Of a stretch of DNA of 64,000 nucleotides, positions 26,278 through 33,771 are shown in pieces. Made by a program: the position numbers and the translations under genes. Each line of letters begins with the position of its first letter. Position 1 is the first letter of the stretch. A model generated the notes under the pieces. It saw only the letters and a program-made list of their open reading frames with translations, ran no database searches and was not told the DNA's origin. Source of the stretch: CALMEC01 sp031366605 (GTDB lineage: Bacteria > Actinomycetota > Thermoleophilia > Miltoncostaeales > Miltoncostaeaceae); the NCBI GenBank assembly GCA_031366605.1, contig JANLOO010000061.1, positions 16,282-80,281 on the forward strand, in the 5' to 3' direction.

Positions 26278-26340
26278 ATGTTTTGGCAACGCATAACTGC
26301 AAAAACCTCCAAGGCGTTGCGTCGCAAGACGCGAACATGA
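26278..26340 (+). CDS. Candidate 20-aa small protein after the RNase gene
   Basis: ATG 26278 is preceded by GAGGTGAT with 5-bp spacing, a very good Shine-Dalgarno, and encodes a 20-residue basic peptide (MFWQRITAKTSK, then ALRRKTRT). The codons are visibly less GC-rich than the neighbours. It could be a small protein or regulatory leader ORF for the diguanylate cyclase, or chance. Confidence 0.3.
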   Translation: MFWQRITAKTSKALRRKTRT

Positions 26341-26345
26341 CGGAT

Positions 26346-26372
26346 GTCGCGCCTACTGCGCGACTTGTGTCT
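26346..26372 (+). terminator. Hairpin terminator after the rod-shape/RNase operon
   Basis: GTCGCGC at 26346-26352 pairs perfectly with GCGCGAC at 26358-26364 around a CTACT loop and is followed by TTGTGTCT. It lies between the RNase E/G gene and the diguanylate cyclase. Confidence 0.55.
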
Positions 26373-26404
26373 CGGTACTTTCGTGCCGATACATCTTTCG
26401 GATC

Positions 26405-27616
26405 ATGAGGGGAACAGGCCTATCGCGCGGGGCGTACACCTACGTCCTGCTGTGCATCTCGGCGATGATCGCTGCGACAACCGCTGCCGTAATCGTGCAG
26501 CCGCGGTTCGGAGATGCCTGGGCGCTGGCGGCCTTTGCCCTGGGTGCCGCGCTCGCCCAGTTGTTCCTGGTTCAGGCGTCCCCGCGTCTGGGTTACGACA
26601 TCTCGCTGGCTTTTGTGTTCGCGGCGGTCATCGTGCTGCCCGCGCCGTCGGTCGTGCTTGTCGCCACCCTGATGTTCCTCCCCATTTGGTACCGCGAGCA
26701 CTACCCCTGGTACATGCCGGTCTTCAACATGGCCAACTACGCGCTCCCGGCGTTGCTCGGCAAGCTCATCGTCGCCAACGGTCCGCAGACGCCGGGCATC
26801 CGGTGGGCGGGGTACGTCGCCGTCGCGACCATCGCGTTCACCCTGATCAACCACGCGGTTCTGGCGGGGATCCTCAAGCTTGCGCGTGGCGAATCGGTGC
26901 GCCAGACGCGGCTCTTCTCGGTGACCCACCTGTCCTTGGACACCCTCGTGTTGTGCTCGGGCGCGGCCATGGCGCTGGCCTGGAAGGTCAGCCCGGTCAC
27001 CAGCCTCTTCGCGATGCTGCCCCTGATCCTTGTCGCGCGCGCGTTGCAGATCCCGCGGCTTGAGCAGGAGAGCTGGACCGACCCCAAGACCGGGCTCTAC
27101 AACGCACGGTTCTTCGCTGAGCGTGGCGAAGAGATCGTTACGCGCGGTCGGGGTCTGACCTCGCTCGGCATGATCGACCTCGACTTCCTGCGCGACATCA
27201 ACAACAACCACGGGCATCTGGCGGGTGACGCCGTCATCACGGCCGTCGCACACGTCATCGGCGCGGGAGCGCGCGCGACCGACATGGCCGCACGGTTCGG
27301 CGGCGAGGAATTCGCCCTGCTGATGCCGGCGACCTCGATCGAAGCCGCGACCACCGTCGCAGAGCGTGTTCGGGCCGCCATCGAAGACCTGGTCATCGAG
27401 ACCGAGGGCAAAGAGCTTCGTGTGACCGTCAGCATCGGTGTCGCAAGCGGTGCGGAGACGCTCGAAGAGCTGATCCGCCGAGCCGACCGTGCGCTCTACC
27501 GGGCCAAGGGCCGGGGTCGCAATGCCGTCGTGGTGGCAGACGAATCCGACGCGTCCGCAGAGGACGTCGTCGACCGGCGGACCCGCTCGAGCGATAGCAC
27601 GACCACCGTTCGCTAG
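26405..27616 (+). CDS. Membrane-bound diguanylate cyclase (GGDEF)
   Basis: 403 aa. Residues 1-215 hold about six or seven membrane helices of an uncharacterised sensor module. The GGDEF domain covers about 225-380. The active site is GGEEF (RFGGEEFALL, near residue 299) and an intact inhibitory I-site RxxD (RATD) sits five residues before it, so product feedback is expected. It should make cyclic di-GMP. No GGDEF partner or effector is seen nearby. Sits alone between the RNase gene and rplU. Confidence 0.92.
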   Translation: MRGTGLSRGAYTYVLLCISAMIAATTAAVIVQPRFGDAWALAAFALGAALAQLFLVQASPRLGYDISLAFVFAAVIVLPAPSVVLVATLMFLPIWYREHYPWYMPVFNMANYALPALLGKLIVANGPQTPGIRWAGYVAVATIAFTLINHAVLAGILKLARGESVRQTRLFSVTHLSLDTLVLCSGAAMALAWKVSPVTSLFAMLPLILVARALQIPRLEQESWTDPKTGLYNARFFAERGEEIVTRGRGLTSLGMIDLDFLRDINNNHGHLAGDAVITAVAHVIGAGARATDMAARFGGEEFALLMPATSIEAATTVAERVRAAIEDLVIETEGKELRVTVSIGVASGAETLEELIRRADRALYRAKGRGRNAVVVADESDASAEDVVDRRTRSSDSTTTVR

Positions 27617-27646
27617 CCCGACTCGTCGCATCCCGGCGGGATCGGG

Positions 27647-27652
27647 TACAAT
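27647..27652 (+). promoter_or_regulatory. Likely -10 element of the rplU operon
   Basis: TACAAT lies 49 bp before the rplU start, in the gap after the diguanylate cyclase. No clear -35 match was found. Confidence 0.4.
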
Positions 27653-27700
27653 CCCGGGCCGCGCGCCGTGCCCGTGGCGCAGGAGCAACCGGGAGCAAGA

Positions 27701-28000
27701 ATGCCTGACTACGCTGTAATCGCCCTTGGCGGCAAGCAATACCGTGTCCGTGAGGGCGAGCGCTTGCTCGTCGACCGTCTGGCGGTCGAGCCCGGCGAGA
27801 CGTTCAGCCCGAATGTGCTCGCGGTGGGGGGCGACAAGGCCATCAGCGACGGGGGCTCCGTGACCGCCCGCGTCGAGGAGCACGTGCTCGGCAAGAAGAT
27901 CGTGGTCTTCACCTACCGGGCCAAGAAGGACTCCAAGAAGAAGCGTGGGCACCGTTCGCGTCTGTCGCGAATCCAGATCGAATCCATCGCGGGGGCATAA
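27701..28000 (+). CDS. rplU: 50S ribosomal protein bL21
   Basis: 99-aa ribosomal protein. The N-terminus YAVIALGGKQYRVREGERLLVDRL and C-terminal KKRGHRSRLSRIQIESI are typical of bL21. ATG 27701 follows GGGAGCAAGA. The first gene of the bL21-bL27-Obg cluster, 3 bp before rpmA. Confidence 0.97.
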   Translation: MPDYAVIALGGKQYRVREGERLLVDRLAVEPGETFSPNVLAVGGDKAISDGGSVTARVEEHVLGKKIVVFTYRAKKDSKKKRGHRSRLSRIQIESIAGA

Positions 28001-28003
28001 GAC

Positions 28004-28270
28004 GTGGCACATAAAAAAGGTGGCGGCTCAAGCCGCAACGGACGTGACTCCGCCTCACAGCGGCTCGGTGTGAAGGTCTTCGCCGGGCAGGTTGTGCCGG
28101 CCGGGTCGATCATCGTGCGCCAGCGGGGCACGCGTTTCCATCCGGCCGAAGGCACCGGCATCGGTCGGGACCACACGATCTTTGCGACGGTCAGCGGCCG
28201 GGTCGAGTTCACGAACGGTCGCAAGGGCCGTCGGATCTTCGTGTACCCGGAGGCTTCGACCACCACCTAA
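28004..28270 (+). CDS. rpmA: 50S ribosomal protein bL27
   Basis: 88-aa ribosomal protein with the N-terminal arm AHKKGGGSSRNGRDS that reaches the peptidyl transferase centre, and VVPAGSIIVRQRGTRFHPAEG. The start is GTG. The TAA stop (28268-28270) lies inside the left end of the repeated element, which then separates rpmA from obgE. Confidence 0.97.
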   Translation: MAHKKGGGSSRNGRDSASQRLGVKVFAGQVVPAGSIIVRQRGTRFHPAEGTGIGRDHTIFATVSGRVEFTNGRKGRRIFVYPEASTTT

Positions 28271-28436
28271 GCGGTCGCTCTCATAAGTACACCAACGTAT
28301 TCCGGCTGCAAACCGTCGCCAGGCTTTGTCCTCGGTCCCACCGTTATGGGCACCGATAGCGGCGGGACACTGCGTCCTCGCCTGACTCGGTTTTCGCGCG
28401 GGATACGTCGCCGTACTTACGAGAGCGACCACTAGG
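28266..28436. repeat. Structured repeated element, copy A (rpmA-obgE junction)
   Basis: About 171 bp, repeated at 33601-33771. The outer inverted repeat at 28273-28290 and 28413-28430 matches at 17 of 18 positions. Nested stems are 28295-28303 with 28400-28408, CAGGC 28320-28324 with GCCTG 28380-28384, GTCCC 28335-28339 with GGGAC 28364-28368, and CCGTTAT 28341-28347 with ATAGCGG 28356-28362. No protein is encoded. It overlaps the rpmA stop and ends about 10 bp before obgE. It may be a small non-autonomous mobile element or a structured RNA. Confidence 0.85.
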
Positions 28437-28445
28437 CGTCGGGCG

Positions 28446-29381
28446 GTGGTCTTCACCGATCGGGCAAAGATCAATGTCTCGGGTGGCCACGGCGGCGGCG
28501 GTGCCGTCTCATTCCGTCGTGAAGCCCACACGCCACGGGGCGGACCCGATGGCGGCAACGGCGGGCGCGGTGGATCCGTGTTTCTTGTGGCGGATCCGAC
28601 CGTCGAGGACCTGTCGCGGTTCCGGCACGCCGTCCACCATGCGGCGCGTCCCGGGGAGCCCGGCGCCGGGCGCAAGCGTCATGGCAAAGCCGGCGTCGAC
28701 ATCGCGTTGGCGGTGCCGGTTGGCACCCGGGTGATCCGCGACGATGCGACGATCGCGTTGCTGGATGCTCCGGGAGAGCGCGCCGAAGTCGCACGGGGCG
28801 GCGAAGGCGGTGTCGGCAACGTCGCGTTCCGCTCATCGACCCACCAGGCGCCACGCGAGTCGGTGCCGGGCACGCCGGGTGACGAGACCTGGCTGATGCT
28901 CGAGCTGCGAATGTCGATTGATGTCGCGATCGTGGGACTTCCGAACAGTGGGAAGAGTTCTCTGCTGCACGCGTTGACTGGTGCGCCGGTCGTCGTGGCG
29001 GTCTATCCGCGCTCAACCAAGGAACCCGCGTTCGGCCCGCTCGAAGACGATTACGGCCACCAGTACCTGCTGGTGGACCTGCCCGGGGTGGACGAGCGCG
29101 GTGAGCCGCGTCGTGATGGGCGCCTGGGCCAGCTGGAACGCGCTCGCGCGATCCTGCACTGCGTGGATGCGACGGATGTTGAGACACTCGACGAGCGGGT
29201 GGCCCTGGTCCGAGCGACGGTGCTGGGTCTCGCGCCCGATGACGTCAGAGAGGTCGTGGTCGCCACCCACGCTGATCCTGACGCGCCGCCCGCAGGGGTT
29301 GATGCGGCAGTCGACCTGGCGACGGGCGACGGGGTCGACGTCTTGCGGACCCGTTTGATGGCACTCCTCAAGAGGGACTGA
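28446..29381 (+). CDS. obgE: GTPase Obg/CgtA
   Basis: 311-aa ribosome-assembly GTPase. The glycine-rich Obg fold occupies about 1-155 (GGHGGGGAVSFRREAHTPRGGPDGGNGGRGG). The G domain has G1 GLPNSGKSS and G3 DLPGVDE, while G4 reads THAD instead of NKxD and the G5 loop reads LATGDG. Like short Obg proteins it lacks the OCT domain. GTG start at 28446. Separated from rpmA by the repeated element; proB follows after 7 bp. Confidence 0.93.
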   Translation: MVFTDRAKINVSGGHGGGGAVSFRREAHTPRGGPDGGNGGRGGSVFLVADPTVEDLSRFRHAVHHAARPGEPGAGRKRHGKAGVDIALAVPVGTRVIRDDATIALLDAPGERAEVARGGEGGVGNVAFRSSTHQAPRESVPGTPGDETWLMLELRMSIDVAIVGLPNSGKSSLLHALTGAPVVVAVYPRSTKEPAFGPLEDDYGHQYLLVDLPGVDERGEPRRDGRLGQLERARAILHCVDATDVETLDERVALVRATVLGLAPDDVREVVVATHADPDAPPAGVDAAVDLATGDGVDVLRTRLMALLKRD

Positions 29382-29388
29382 CTCCGCC

Positions 29389-30492
29389 GTGGCCGTCTTC
29401 GTCGTCAAAATCGGGACGTCCACCTTGGTGGACGCAGCCGGGAGGTTTCGCGACGATGTGCTCGATGCGCGCGTGCGGGATCTGGTGCGCATCCAGCGCC
29501 AGGGCCATCAGCCGGTGCTCGTGACCAGTGCCGCGATCGCATGTGGGCTCGCCGCGCTGGGTATCAGCGAGCGCCCGACCGCGCTACCGGACCTGCAAGC
29601 GGCATCTGCGGTGGGGCAGGGGGTGCTGTTTGAACGGTATCTGCTGGCGTTCCGCACCCACGAGGTCGTGCCCGCCCAGGTGCTCCTGACCTCGCGCGAC
29701 CTCGAACGCCGTTCGTCCTACGTCAACGCGCGCAACACGCTCCTTCGCTTGATCGAACTCGGGACCATCCCGGTCATCAACGAGAACGACACGACGACGA
29801 CCGACGACATCACGTTCGGCGACAACGACGTGCTGGCGGCCCAGGTGGCGATCCTGCTGCGCGCCAGGTGGCTGGTGCTCCTGACCGATCGTGACGGCCT
29901 GTACGCGCCAGGGGCGGACGGCCCGGTGCTGATCGGTGACGTGCCTGCCGAAACCGCCCCCGATGAGGTCGAGCTGGCGCCACTCGTCGGGTCAGGCCAC
30001 GGCCGGGGCGGCATCTCGAGCAAGATCGCGTCGGCGAGCATGGCGACCGCCGCCGGCATCACCTGTGTCATCGCCAACGGCGCCGAGGACGGTGTCCTGA
30101 CACAGGTTGCCCATGGTGGTCACGTGGGAACGCGGTTTCCGCCTGCCCTGCGGCCCCGGTCGGCGTTCAAGCTGTGGCTGCGCTACGCCAAACCGACGAT
30201 GGGCCAGATCGACGTCGACGCAGGCGCCGCCCGGGCGATCGAGTCGCGCGGAACATCGCTGCTGGCGGTCGGCGTCACCGGATCGCGCGGTGTGTTCGCC
30301 GCCGGCGACGCGGTTGAGGTCGCCGACCCCGCGGGACGGGTCATCGGCAAGGGCATCAGTGGGTTGTCGGCACAGGAGGTGCGTCAGGTCGCCGGGTTGT
30401 CGACGGTCGACGTGCGTTCGCGGCTGCCCGGTGCGCCCGATGAGGTCATCCACCGCGATCAGCTGGTGCTGGTCGGAGCGGATGTGGTGTAG
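29389..30492 (+). CDS. proB: Glutamate 5-kinase
   Basis: 367-aa first enzyme of proline synthesis: ATP-dependent phosphorylation of glutamate. The amino-acid kinase domain occupies about 1-250 (VVKIGTSTLVD, SSGAI-like TSAAIACG, INENDTTTTDDITFGDND, LLTDRDGLY, GRGGISSKI). A C-terminal PUA domain (about 270-360) is typical of the long form. The GTG start lies 7 bp after obgE. Confidence 0.97.
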   Translation: MAVFVVKIGTSTLVDAAGRFRDDVLDARVRDLVRIQRQGHQPVLVTSAAIACGLAALGISERPTALPDLQAASAVGQGVLFERYLLAFRTHEVVPAQVLLTSRDLERRSSYVNARNTLLRLIELGTIPVINENDTTTTDDITFGDNDVLAAQVAILLRARWLVLLTDRDGLYAPGADGPVLIGDVPAETAPDEVELAPLVGSGHGRGGISSKIASASMATAAGITCVIANGAEDGVLTQVAHGGHVGTRFPPALRPRSAFKLWLRYAKPTMGQIDVDAGAARAIESRGTSLLAVGVTGSRGVFAAGDAVEVADPAGRVIGKGISGLSAQEVRQVAGLSTVDVRSRLPGAPDEVIHRDQLVLVGADVV

Positions 30493-30501
30493 GTTTTCGC
30501 G

Positions 30502-31773
30502 GTGGCATCGGTGGACGTCAAATCCCTGGAAGGTCTCTGTCAGCAGGCAAAGCGTGCGTCCATCGCGCTGCGCGGAATGACCGCGGCCCGTAAGAACGAA
30601 GTGCTGCACGAGATGGCTGACGCACTCGTGCGACGGACCGACGAGATCATTCGCGAGAACGATCTGGACGTCGCTGACGCCAAGGCCGCGCACCGACCCG
30701 GTGCGATGGTCGACCGCCTGATGCTCGACGCGGATCGCATCATGGCGATGGCGCGGGGCATTCGGCAGGTTGCGGCCCTGCCCGACCCGGTCGGCGAGGT
30801 CGAGGAGGGCAAGCAGTTGCCCAACGGCCTGCAGCTCGTCAAGAAACGTGTGCCGCTGGGCGTTGTCGCGGTCATCTATGAGGGTCGTCCCAACGTCACA
30901 TCGGATGCCGCGGCGCTGTGCATCAAGAGTGGGAACGCCGCGATCCTGCGGGGCAGCAGCATCGCGCGTCGCTCCAACGGGATGATCGCGGACGTGTTGA
31001 CCCGGGCGCTCAACGAGGCCGATGCACCGCCCGGTGCGATCGTCAACGTCGAGGGCGACTACGACCAGTTGCGTCAGCTCATCCAGATGAAGCATCTGGT
31101 CGATCTGGTCATTCCGCGCGGTGGCGAGGAGCTCAAGGGCTTCCTGGTGGAGCACGCGACGGTGCCGGTCATCTACGCGGCATCGGGCAACAACCACGTG
31201 TACATCGACGCGGACGCCGACGTGCAGAAGGCCGTCAAGATTGTCGCCAACGCCAAGGTCCAGCGCCCCGGGACCTGCAACGCGGCCGAGACGTTGTTGG
31301 TGCATCGCGACGTGGCTGGGGTTGCGTTGCCGGCGGTGGTCGCGGCGCTCGGGCCGCACGGGGTCGCACTTCGGGTGTGCGCCGCCAGTCGCCAGGTGCT
31401 GGGCGCGGCGGCTGAAGGTCTGGCGGATGCCACCGAGCTGGACTACGCGACCGAGTTCCTGGACCTGACGATGGCGGTACGTGTTGTCGAGAACCTTGAC
31501 GAGGCCATCGAGCACATCAGCCGGTATGGCTCGGGCCACAGCGAGGCCATCGTCACCCGTTCGCTCGCCGCCGCACAGGAATTCGAGGCCGGCGTCGATG
31601 CCGCATGCGTCTACATCAACGCGTCGACGCGGTTCACCGATGGCGGCGAGTTCGGCATGGGCGCCGAGATCGCCAACTCCACGCAGAAGCTCCACGCCCG
31701 TGGCCCGATCGGCCTGCGTGAGCTGACCACCATGAAGTACGTCGTCACCGGAGACGGTCACGTCCGAAGTTAG
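30502..31773 (+). CDS. proA: Gamma-glutamyl phosphate reductase
   Basis: 423-aa NADPH-dependent aldehyde dehydrogenase-family enzyme and second step of proline synthesis. VPLGVVAVIYEGRPNVTSDAAALCIKSGNA (about 115-145), IPRGG near 208 and the catalytic Cys in VQRPGTCNAAETLLVH (about 255-270) are present. GTG start 10 bp after proB. Confidence 0.97.
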   Translation: MASVDVKSLEGLCQQAKRASIALRGMTAARKNEVLHEMADALVRRTDEIIRENDLDVADAKAAHRPGAMVDRLMLDADRIMAMARGIRQVAALPDPVGEVEEGKQLPNGLQLVKKRVPLGVVAVIYEGRPNVTSDAAALCIKSGNAAILRGSSIARRSNGMIADVLTRALNEADAPPGAIVNVEGDYDQLRQLIQMKHLVDLVIPRGGEELKGFLVEHATVPVIYAASGNNHVYIDADADVQKAVKIVANAKVQRPGTCNAAETLLVHRDVAGVALPAVVAALGPHGVALRVCAASRQVLGAAAEGLADATELDYATEFLDLTMAVRVVENLDEAIEHISRYGSGHSEAIVTRSLAAAQEFEAGVDAACVYINASTRFTDGGEFGMGAEIANSTQKLHARGPIGLRELTTMKYVVTGDGHVRS

Positions 31774-31789
31774 GCCTCGCCGGATCGGG

Positions 31790-32407
31790 GTGTTCGGCGG
31801 GATGTTCGATCCGCCGCACATCGGGCACGTCATCCTGGCGAGCGAGGCGGCGTGGCAGCTGGGACTCGACGAGGTTCGGCTGGTCGTGTGCGCGCGTCCG
31901 TCGCATCGGGCCGCGGGGTGGTGTGCTCCCGAGGTGCGGGTACGGCTGGTCCAAGCCGCAACCGCGGCCCATCCAGGGCTGTCCGCCTCACGGGCGGAGC
32001 TGGATCGGCCGGGTCCCAACTTCATGGTCGACACCCTCAGCGACTTCGCGGCCGCGGAGCCCGACGCCGCGTTCTGGTTGCTCCTCGGGGCGGATCAGCT
32101 CACGTCGTTCGAGACGTGGCGCGATCCCGAGCGCATCGTGCAGATCGCCCGGCTTGCCGTGGCGGCGCGCGACGGCGTCGATCGGACGGACCTCCAGGCC
32201 GCCGCCGAACAGGTCGCACCGGGCCGGGTGGACTGGGTCCAGATGCCGGGCGTTGCGGTCTCGTCGACGATGATTCGCGAGCGAATCGCCGGCGGAAGGC
32301 CGATTCGTCACCTCGTCTCGCCGCCCGTCGCGGATGTTCTCGCGGCGGAGGGGTTGGTCGAATCGTCTGTTCGCGCTACCCTGCCATCGCCATCTCGACC
32401 GACCTGA
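31790..32407 (+). CDS. nadD: Nicotinate-nucleotide adenylyltransferase
   Basis: 205-aa enzyme of NAD synthesis. The nucleotidyltransferase motif GGMFDPPHIGH lies at 3-13 and the C-terminal SSTMIRERI (ISSTxIR motif) near 165. The start is uncertain: GTG 31790 trims the first strand to MFGG, whereas the in-frame codons just upstream (CGG ATC GGG GTG) encode the expected RIGV. There is no ATG, GTG or TTG upstream, so a rarer start such as ATC 31784 is possible. The stop overlaps the rsfS start. Confidence 0.92.
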   Translation: MFGGMFDPPHIGHVILASEAAWQLGLDEVRLVVCARPSHRAAGWCAPEVRVRLVQAATAAHPGLSASRAELDRPGPNFMVDTLSDFAAAEPDAAFWLLLGADQLTSFETWRDPERIVQIARLAVAARDGVDRTDLQAAAEQVAPGRVDWVQMPGVAVSSTMIRERIAGGRPIRHLVSPPVADVLAAEGLVESSVRATLPSPSRPT

Positions 32408-32793
32408 CAGACATCTCCACCCGCGAACTCGCCGTGATCGCCGCACAGGCGGCGGACGCGAAGAAGGCCTCCGACATCGTCATCGTCGACATGCGGGATG
32501 TTGTCGCGTACACGGATTGGCTCGTCATCGCGACCGGTCAGACCTCACGGCAGACCAAGGCGATTGCCGAGGAGGTGCGCAAGCGGGTCAAAGAGGAGAC
32601 CGGGCGCTTCGCCAGGCGAACCGAAGGTGAACGCGAAGGCGAGTGGGTTCTGCTCGACTACCTGGATGCTGTGGTCCACGTGTTCACCCCGCAGTCCCGG
32701 GAGTTCTACCGCCTGGACCGCCTGTGGCGCGAAGCCCCGCAGGAGCGCTACGAACCCGAAGTTCCCGAGGGCGTCGCACCCGTCACCGGCTGA
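32404..32793 (+). CDS. rsfS: Ribosome silencing factor RsfS
   Basis: 129-aa RsfS/Iojap protein that binds uL14 and blocks subunit joining. The core is ELAVIAAQAADAKKASDIVIVDMRDVVAYTDWLVIATGQTSRQTKAIAEEV and WVLLDYLDAVVHVFTPQSREFYRLDRLW. No ATG, GTG or TTG lies near the expected N-terminus. The CTG at 32404 overlaps the nadD stop as CTGA and gives a start of the usual length. The next in-frame ATG would remove the first helix and strand. Confidence 0.92.
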   Translation: MTDISTRELAVIAAQAADAKKASDIVIVDMRDVVAYTDWLVIATGQTSRQTKAIAEEVRKRVKEETGRFARRTEGEREGEWVLLDYLDAVVHVFTPQSREFYRLDRLWREAPQERYEPEVPEGVAPVTG

Positions 32794-32801
32794 CCTCGGG
32801 T

Positions 32802-32807
32802 TATAAT
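32802..32807 (+). promoter_or_regulatory. -10 element for tRNA-Ala
   Basis: A perfect TATAAT lies 11 bp before the tRNA in the 25-bp gap after rsfS. No good -35 is seen. Confidence 0.6.
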
Positions 32808-32818
32808 CAGTCGTCCCA

Positions 32819-32891
32819 GGGGGATTAGCTCAGCTGGGAGAGCGTCGCGCTGGCAGCGCGAAGGTCACCGGTTCGATCCCGGTATCCTCCA
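32819..32891 (+). tRNA. tRNA-Ala (GGC)
   Basis: Acceptor GGGGGAT pairs with ATCCTCC (one G-U), D arm GCTC/GAGC, anticodon stem TCGCG/CGCGA with loop CTGGCAG (anticodon GGC), T loop TTCGATC, discriminator A. CCA is not encoded beyond the first bases. Confidence 0.96.
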
Positions 32892-33076
32892 TTTTTGTCC
32901 TGATCCGCTCCTCAATGACTTGCGTGTTCTTGCCTGTCAGCCCGCGCCGTCACGGGAGTCGCGATCGTCACGAAACGACGGGGCCGTGGCTCCGTCCGGT
33001 GTCACGGACGCGCGGGAATGGCCGACCTGGCGGTCGTGTGTTTGACCTGTTGGCCATCTCAGACGATGATCTGAAT

Positions 33077-33589
33077 ATGGATGCTGCCTCCCTGCGTGAG
33101 ATTCAGCGGCCGATCAAGGACGTCTATCGCGACGACCCGTCCCAGGCACTCGTTGTCTTGCGGGCCCAGGGAACCGTCGGTGAGGGGGTGACGTGCTCCG
33201 TGACGACGGGGCAGGCCGTCGCACGCGCAGGTTTGCACCCGGCGTCGGGCGGCGATGGCGCGTCGTTGTGCTCAGGCGACATGTTGCTCGAGGCGCTCGT
33301 CGCATGTGCAGGTGTGACGCTTGCGGCGGTGTCGACCGCGCTGGCGATCGAATTGCGCTCCGGGGATGTCACCGCGGAAGGCGATCTGGACTTCAGGGGG
33401 ACGCTCGGGGTCGATCGGGATGTCCCGGTGGGGTTCCGGTCGGTCCGGCTCGCGTTCGAACTCGACACCGACGCCTCCGACGATGAGGTTGACAAGCTGA
33501 TCGCGTTGACGGAGCGCTACTGCGTCGTCTACCAGACGATCATGGGCGGCACCGCGGTCGAGGTCTCGCACACCCGCCTCGCGCACTGA
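33077..33589 (+). CDS. OsmC/Ohr-family protein
   Basis: 170-aa protein of the OsmC superfamily, small thiol peroxidases or related proteins. The two family cysteines are in EALVACAGVTLAAVS (about residue 84) and ERYCVVYQTIM (about 151). ATG 33077 is chosen; the frame upstream is Arg-rich and without homology. Convergent with the lipocalin-like pseudogene across copy B of the repeated element. Confidence 0.85.
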   Translation: MDAASLREIQRPIKDVYRDDPSQALVVLRAQGTVGEGVTCSVTTGQAVARAGLHPASGGDGASLCSGDMLLEALVACAGVTLAAVSTALAIELRSGDVTAEGDLDFRGTLGVDRDVPVGFRSVRLAFELDTDASDDEVDKLIALTERYCVVYQTIMGGTAVEVSHTRLAH

Positions 33590-33600
33590 TCACGAACGGG

Positions 33601-33771
33601 CTTAGCGGTCCTCCTCGCAAATACGAACACGTTTCCCGGCTGCAAACCGTCGCCAGGCGTTGTCCTCGGTCCCACCGTTATGGCAACCGATAGCGGCAGG
33701 ACACTGCGTCCTCGCCTGGCTTGAGTTTTCGCTCGGGAAACGTGCCCGTACTTACGAGAAGGACCACTTAG
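33601..33771. repeat. Structured repeated element, copy B
   Basis: Second copy of the 28266-28436 element in the same orientation, with a nearly identical central part. The outer arms GGTCC (33607-33611) and GGACC (33761-33765) continue inward. ACGTTTCCC and GGGAAACGT pair perfectly, and GCCAGGCG pairs with CGCCTGGC. It is bounded on both sides by CTTAG (33601-33605 and 33767-33771), which may be a 5-bp target duplication or part of the inverted repeat. The right CTTAG holds the stop codon of the lipocalin-like pseudogene. Confidence 0.85.

Noticed and set aside
28446..29381. obgE as a decayed gene because of the changed G4 motif
   Set aside because: The frame is intact, the other motifs are kept, the length is normal for Obg without OCT, and it sits in its usual operon.
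29992..32034. 680-codon minus-strand open frame opposite proB-proA
   Set aside because: Antisense shadow of two clear enzymes; His/Arg/Gln-rich with no domain.
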